DNA of 11,692 bases from Nitrososphaeraceae archaeon (GTDB lineage: Archaea > Thermoproteota > Nitrososphaeria > Nitrososphaerales > Nitrososphaeraceae). Under the pieces are notes generated by a model. It saw nothing but the letters and a program-made list of their open reading frames with translations, made no database searches and was not told the origin of the DNA. Below are positions 7,836 to 11,692 of this stretch, piece after piece. Each line of letters starts with the position of its first letter. Within the stretch, counting starts at the first letter, position 1. The stretch lies in NCBI GenBank assembly GCA_021155845.1, contig JAJNBK010000111.1, positions 1-11,692 on the forward strand, in the 5' to 3' direction. Made by a program: the position numbers and the translations under genes.

Positions 7836-9280
7836 ATGAAAACTAAAAGTCGTATGAAACCAACTACATATTCTTCTACTTCTAATACTAATTCTGATAT
7901 TAATAAAGCCAACAATACCAATATTAACAATGCCAGAAGCGATGATGTCAATAATAACAATAATTCTGATTATGAACACAGCTCACATATTGAAAAGAAA
8001 ATAAAATCGGGTGCCTTTAAAATTGCAGTTTATGATTAGAAAATGCAAAAATAGGTAAGACTCATCTACTAGAACCAGGGGTCAATGAGGCCTTTACAAA
8101 GGGTATAGAGGATAATCGTTTTGAGATATATGAAGACTTAGTGAAAGCATCCTTAGATTCGTATTTTAAAATGATTTGCGTACCAGTGTTAGCGAAAAAT
8201 GGATCGTCTGATTTGGCAGCAATAAAAGATGTAGCAACATCAATTGGAAAAGGATTGAAAAAGTTTGATGTTGTAGCTCTGAATCCTAGCGTTCCTCCTG
8301 GAACAACTGAAGAGGTGGTATTACCAATTCTAGAGAAAGAAAGCGGTTTTAAAGCCGAAACAGACTTTTACATGATATACAATCCTGAGAGAATATATGA
8401 AGGGAGGGCAATAGAAGATATTGAACAGAGATATCCAGCAATAGTCTCAGGAGCTGGTGTTAGGAGTGTCAATATAGGGACTAAGATATACTCTATAATA
8501 TTTAAGAAAGGAGTAATAGCAATGAGTAGCATAAGAACTGCTGAAACCGAGAAGCTTCTTGAAGGAGTATATCGGGATGTAAATATTGCTCTTGCAAATG
8601 AACTCGCAAAATTCTGCGAAAAAGTAGGTATTGACTTTTGGGAAGCAAGGGACGCAGCAAATTCCCAACCATTCTGCCATATCCATAAACCTGGCGCAGG
8701 TGTTGGCGGTGCATGTATACCTGTTTATCCTCAATTTATACTCCATACTGCAGATCGGATGAATATCGATTGTAATATTACTAGAATGAGTAGAAACATC
8801 AACGATTCTATGCCCGCTTATTCTGTGGAACGGGCCACAGAATTGCTAAAAGAACAAGAAGAGAAAAATAACAGAAAAAAGCAAGGAATAGAACATTTGA
8901 AAAAAGATTTTGTAAATAAGGGAGAACTTATTATCACTTTGCTTGGTCTTGCCTTTAGAGGTGGAGTTTCAGATACACGTTTATCACCTACTTACAAAGT
9001 CATTGAGGAATTTCAGAAGCTGAAAGTAAAAGAGATTCGTATCCATGATCCCTTGATAATTAACGATCCTTCTTTATCAGGAAAACAGAATATTATTCTG
9101 ACATCTAATCTAAATGAGGCTATACAAGGTACAGACTTGATAATGCTTATTGCAGATCATCCAGAGTATCGAACTTTGACACCTGATGACCTTGGTGGCG
9201 CCCCAATTTATGATGGTCGAGGAATGCTCGATAGATCAAAATTCGACCACTCGACATTTGCATCGATTGGAGTAGGTTAA
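7836..9280 (+). pseudogene. UDP-sugar dehydrogenase (UDP-ManNAc/UDP-Glc dehydrogenase family), NAD-loop deleted
   Basis: Enzymes of this family oxidise a UDP-sugar to the uronic acid with two NAD+, feeding cell-surface polysaccharide synthesis. The gene is in two frames. 7836-8039 encodes an Asn/Ser/Thr-rich leader (about 50 residues) followed by GAFKIAVYD and a TAG. From 8036 the next frame runs LENAKIGKTHLLEPGVNEAF to 9280, with NPSVPPGTTEEVVLP, NPERIYEGRAIED, EGVYRDVNIALANELAKFCE, the catalytic-cysteine motif GGACIPVYP (Cys codon 8714) and a C-terminal domain from LLGLAFRGGVSDTR. The family joins KIAVY to the LENA-like position through about 30 residues of the Rossmann fold containing GLGxVG; these are absent. 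Without them NAD cannot bind normally. The GTG at 8141 is internal, not a true start. UDP-ManNAc versus UDP-glucose is not decidable here. Confidence 0.88.
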
Positions 9281-9458
9281 TCAAAACAATGTATATCATG
9301 AATATGGGTAACTCATCTAGTTTAGATATACATCATCTTTTTAAGATATTTTGTAAAACTGTAAAAGTTGCCTAAAGTTTGTAATTATGTAAAAGTCAAA
9401 GATATATGTGTCCCTAGATATTCATGTTTTAGAGTATTCTTTTATTTAAGTGTATTTT

Positions 9459-9690
9459 TTAGGACTTACGGAAAGATTCAATATCTTTGAGTCTGATTGC
9501 TAATGCTTCAGTAGCCTTCATATCGCCCTCGAATAAAAAACAAGAAGGAATGACTTCAGCCTCGTATTATTACATACAATAAAATCCTTCTAATATCTGA
9601 ACAATCTAGGTTCTTAATCATCTCTATGAACTTTGGGAGCCTTTACTTTTCTTTTGAATTTGAAGGTATTATATCAACATCATAATATGT
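9459..9690 (-). pseudogene. Gene remnant in two frames, unidentified
   Basis: Minus-strand sequence reads like protein in two overlapping frames. About 9690-9556 gives IIPSNSKEK, a stop, then RLPKFIEMIKNLDCSDIRRI and LLYVIIRG before a TGA. 9566-9459 gives EAEVIPSCFLFEGDMKATEA then LAIRLKDIESFRKS and a TAA. Joined they would be a C-terminal half of about 70-75 residues. The EVI..C...GD...TEALAxRLKxI pattern loosely recalls an ACT-type ligand-binding end of a small regulator, but no family can be named. It lies next to the ribbon-helix-helix-like remnant on the same strand and might be part of it. Confidence 0.4.
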
Positions 9691-9740
9691 AAGATAAATT
9701 TAATGCAATTAAATGAGTCCGAATAGTCTAAGGGATTAGG

Positions 9741-9926
9741 CTATCTTCTTATTCCCCTTTCTCTTTCTTTTATCATTTTTGTACTTTTAAAGGCTATGAA
9801 GTTTTTGATTAATCGATAAACATCTAAGTGATTAGACAATATAGCATTAATGATGGTTTCCAACGAGTAGTTATTTCTATCATACCTTTTTTCGAATTTC
9901 TAAAGATGGACTAGCGCCTTTTTCAT
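9741..9926 (-). pseudogene. Ribbon-helix-helix-like regulator remnant
   Basis: On the minus strand ATG 9926 opens MKKALVHL, then an in-frame TAG, then KFEKRYDRNNYSLETIINAI and LSNHLDVYRLIKNFIAFKST to a TAG at 9741. The frame next to it supplies a better upstream piece, SPSLEIRKK. Joined (SLEIRKK + RYDRNNYSLETIINAILSNHLD) it resembles the short helix-turn-helix of ribbon-helix-helix proteins (L..KL.. A...N.SLN.LIN.IL..H), followed by a linker seen in archaeal members. A start, the strand residues and an unbroken frame are all lacking, so it is not functional as written. From 9927 to 10377 I see no gene, only AT-rich sequence. Confidence 0.45.
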
Positions 9927-10377
9927 AGTTCTTTTTTGTTTTTAGGTTATTTCAGGTGATAGTACCTAAAAAAATCTGACTTTAGGGTGCATTTGCTTCT
10001 TGGCTCATAACTAATAGTGTTTGATGATTAGAGAGAGAGAAACATTATACAATTGTTACTGTTAATTGGTAAAAATAGAATATTAACTTTTAAATCACCC
10101 TTTAGCATAAAAACATCGTTATTAGACAAAGTTGCTTTTTAAAGAAAAATAAGATAATATAAAATATTATTAAATGAATATCTTATGGTGTATTTAATGG
10201 ATAACCAACAATATGTTTAGAAAAACTATAGCTACCAATTACGCGGCACAAATATCTTACAATTATTTAGGTAAAATGAATAAATAGAGGCTTATTCAAG
10301 TAACAGATTAATACATAGAATTGTTTACATTACTATAGATACCTATGGTAATACTGCTATTCTAATTATGTCTATAT

Positions 10378-10980
10378 CTACAGTTCAACTCTTATTACTG
10401 CCCCATTAGGGACAGATTCTTTATATATAATTGCTTGAAATCGATAAAGCTTTGATTCCGGCATTAACCATACGTCGGCGGGAGCCCCTGCTTTGAAGCA
10501 AATATTTTCAAGATATTCATAAATATTCCAGTTCAATTCTATGGGAACTTGTGGAAGGAGTAATCCTGTACCATATTTCCATTTCAAGATCAAACCATCT
10601 CTTCCGAGCCTGATATGATTTGGAAATTCATTTGAACTTTGAACTCTAATTTCTTCAGGTGGAGTAAGAATACTAACTTCAAAAATTATGTTTGCTAGTT
10701 CTCCTTTCTCTACTGGGTTGAACCTAGGATCCTGCGTAGCTGCCGCAATAGCAGCTTCAATAATCGATTGATATAATTTTTTTTCAGAAAGAGGAAAACC
10801 TATGCATCCTCTTAGCTGTTCTTCTTTGCTTCTTACAGAGATTAATGTAACAAAGACTCCTGTCTTCTGGGAAAACCTTTCGAGGCTATCAATGTTAATA
10901 TCAACAGGCTCTCCAAGGTATTTCTGTACAGCTTTTCGTGCTAATTTGACTAATTGCTCTCCTTCAATATTAGAGATCAT
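10378..10980 (-). CDS. AMMECR1-domain protein
   Basis: A 200-residue cytoplasmic protein of the AMMECR1 family, conserved in archaea and eukaryotes and without an established biochemical function. Landmarks in order: LVKLARKAVQKYL (about 8-20), GVFVTL, the signature LRGCIGFP (about 56-63), AAIAAATQDPRFNPV (about 77-90), FEVSILTPPEEI, GRDGLIL, GLLLPQVPIELNW, CFKAGAPADVW and YRFQAIIYKE. Length and order match archaeal members, so it looks complete; it is one of the few undamaged genes here. I chose ATG 10980 rather than the upstream start at 11076, whose extra 32 residues are hydrophobic and not family-like. TATA-like elements lie about 30 nt (TTTTAAAG, near 11009) and 45-50 nt (CATATATATT, near 11024) upstream; the first would make the mRNA nearly leaderless. 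No operon partner is visible. Confidence 0.93.
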   Translation of the reverse strand: MISNIEGEQLVKLARKAVQKYLGEPVDINIDSLERFSQKTGVFVTLISVRSKEEQLRGCIGFPLSEKKLYQSIIEAAIAAATQDPRFNPVEKGELANIIFEVSILTPPEEIRVQSSNEFPNHIRLGRDGLILKWKYGTGLLLPQVPIELNWNIYEYLENICFKAGAPADVWLMPESKLYRFQAIIYKESVPNGAVIRVEL

Positions 10981-11131
10981 TATGAAGATTATCCAATAGG
11001 CAACTCGCTTTAAAATTATATTGAATATATATGTAAGGTAATTTGACTCTTTTGCAACAAGACTGAGAATTGTCAAGAGATGTATTCGAAGCTAAATATT
11101 TTTTTAATTATAGATGCTTTCCCTATATACA

Positions 11132-11388
11132 ATGATGAATCAACAAATGTTGCAGTTGTTACAGGAAGTTCAAGTGGTATATGACTTGAAACTTCTGTAT
11201 TGTTAGCAAAGAATGAATTTTATACGTGTATCAGGATGCGTAGCCTTGATAGAGCTAAAGCTAAAGCAATTGTTGGGATAGCACACAACCAAGGACTACC
11301 TTTTCAAGTTGTGCAACTTGATGTCGAAATTGATGTCGTAGTTGATAATGCGGAATATGAGACTTTAGGCAGCAATTGAAGAGTATGG
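11132..11388 (+). pseudogene. Short-chain dehydrogenase/reductase (SDR) pseudogene, N-terminal part
   Basis: SDRs are NAD(P)-dependent oxidoreductases of about 250-280 residues. Here ATG 11135 opens MNQQ and then loses frame within an A-run; the next frame gives NVAVVTGSSSGI, the TGxxxGxG cofactor loop, cut by TGA at 11182-11184 where Gly is expected. It continues LETSVLLAKNEF, RMRSLDRAKAKAIVGIAHNQ, LPFQVVQLDV, then IDVVVDNAEYETLG, matching the LDV and NNAG regions. About 25-30 residues normally between LDV and the (R)IDVVVNNAG strand are missing. After a further frame change (AAIEEYG) homology ends, so the Ser, Tyr and Lys catalytic residues are absent. Several independent lesions make this a genuine pseudogene rather than one misread base. 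Substrate unknown. Confidence 0.82.
11318..11338 (+). repeat. 9-bp direct repeat at the SDR internal gap
   Basis: TTGATGTCG occurs at 11318-11326 and again at 11330-11338 with AAA between. It coincides with the place where the SDR protein jumps from QLDV to IDVVV, that is, exactly at the missing segment. It could be a short homology left by a slippage or recombination event. Confidence 0.6.
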
Positions 11389-11513
11389 TAATTTAAATCG
11401 CAATTATCTTAATACTAGCAACTGCAATTATTGTTATCTCGCTTTCTCATTTTACTCCTTATATAAGGAAGGATTATTTATCTAATAAAGGCAGATATGT
11501 TTTGATAATCTGA

Positions 11514-11692
11514 TTATATCATCTCTTTTATCCTGATATTTCTAAATGACACTTTTGATTTAGCATCATGATTTTGCAACCCTACATATCCCTTCAATGA
11601 CCTATTACCAATAAACTCTACTACTTTTTGATGATTTATCATAACTGTATAATTTTGCTTGATTACTTTAATCTCTAAATCGTTCCATTGAC
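11514..11692 (-). CDS. C-terminal end of a DUF1080 (3-keto-disaccharide hydrolase / LamG-like) protein, partial
   Basis: The minus-strand frame is open from the window edge to TAA 11514, giving 58 complete codons and no start inside the window. It reads QWNDLEIKVIKQNYTVMINH, then QKVVEFIGNRSLKGYVGLQN and HDAKSKVSFRNIRIKEM. This matches the end of DUF1080/concanavalin-like domains, where W(N)xxEIxVxGxxxxxxxNG, then GxIGLQNHxxxVxFRNIRIKE is the usual last strand pair. Such domains are found in secreted or sugar-binding and keto-sugar hydrolase proteins; which type this is cannot be said from the tail. The gene converges with the SDR pseudogene. Family by motif only. Confidence 0.72.
   Translation of the reverse strand, partial: QWNDLEIKVIKQNYTVMINHQKVVEFIGNRSLKGYVGLQNHDAKSKVSFRNIRIKEMI

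Noticed and set aside
8447..8746. Minus-strand frames inside the UDP-sugar dehydrogenase
   Set aside because: Antisense to the conserved catalytic region; no ribosome binding site or family features.
11397..11513. Plus-strand open stretch encoding a hydrophobic segment (IAIILILATAIIVISLSHF) then a basic tail
   Set aside because: It looks like a single membrane helix but has no start codon (an in-frame TAA lies directly before it) and no upstream signals. Kept only as a possible remnant.
1..11692. CRISPR array, insertion sequence, attachment site or replication origin
   Set aside because: No regularly spaced repeats, no transposase-like protein, no paired terminal inverted repeats with target duplication, and no tRNA for integration were seen.

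Overview
The window reads as AT-rich archaeal DNA, most likely from a mesophilic ammonia-oxidising lineage (Nitrososphaeria, Nitrososphaera/Nitrosocosmicus type). That placement is inference. It rests on an adenosylcobalamin-type ribonucleotide reductase with an N-terminal ATP cone, an AMMECR1-domain protein, a UPF0248-like small protein, the beginning of a thermosome gene, TATA-like boxes upstream of several starts, and Shine-Dalgarno sites of the GGAGGT/AGGTGA type. Genes are sparse and separated by long AT-rich stretches.

Layout. 7-1733 (minus): a leuC-leuD pair; leuD is whole, leuC has an internal gap, a frame change and a short N-terminus. 1808-1973: a frame-broken remnant. 2088-2303 (minus): a small charged protein of unknown function. 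2312-2892 (minus): two overlapping remnants, one spread over four frame segments and one carrying the first ~45 residues of a thermosome subunit behind a good ribosome binding site. 3024-5632 (minus): ribonucleotide reductase, catalytic part complete, C-terminal tail in another frame after a missing piece. 5633-6483: divergent non-coding region. 6484-6705 (plus): UPF0248/DUF504-like protein. 6706-7835: no gene, but 7090-7285 is a compositionally distinct block rich in inverted repeats, a possible structured RNA. 7836-9280 (plus): UDP-sugar (UDP-ManNAc-type) dehydrogenase that has lost its NAD-binding glycine loop. 9459-9926 (minus): two gene remnants, one resembling a ribbon-helix-helix regulator. 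10378-10980 (minus): intact AMMECR1-domain protein. 11132-11388 (plus): SDR pseudogene. 11514-11692 (minus): C-terminal end of a DUF1080-like (3-keto-disaccharide hydrolase / LamG-like) protein cut by the window edge.

The genes do not form one pathway. leuCD belongs to leucine (or homoaconitase-type) synthesis, the reductase to dNTP supply, and the UDP-sugar dehydrogenase to cell-surface polysaccharide synthesis. I see no intact new multi-gene system. The most striking feature is that four separate recognisable genes (leuC, reductase, UDP-sugar dehydrogenase, SDR) each lack one compact internal segment of roughly 25-40 residues, three of them with a frame change, while the sequence on both sides stays well conserved. 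This is either a real pattern of small deletions in a decaying region or a sequencing/assembly artefact, and it should be settled before any of these genes is called broken.
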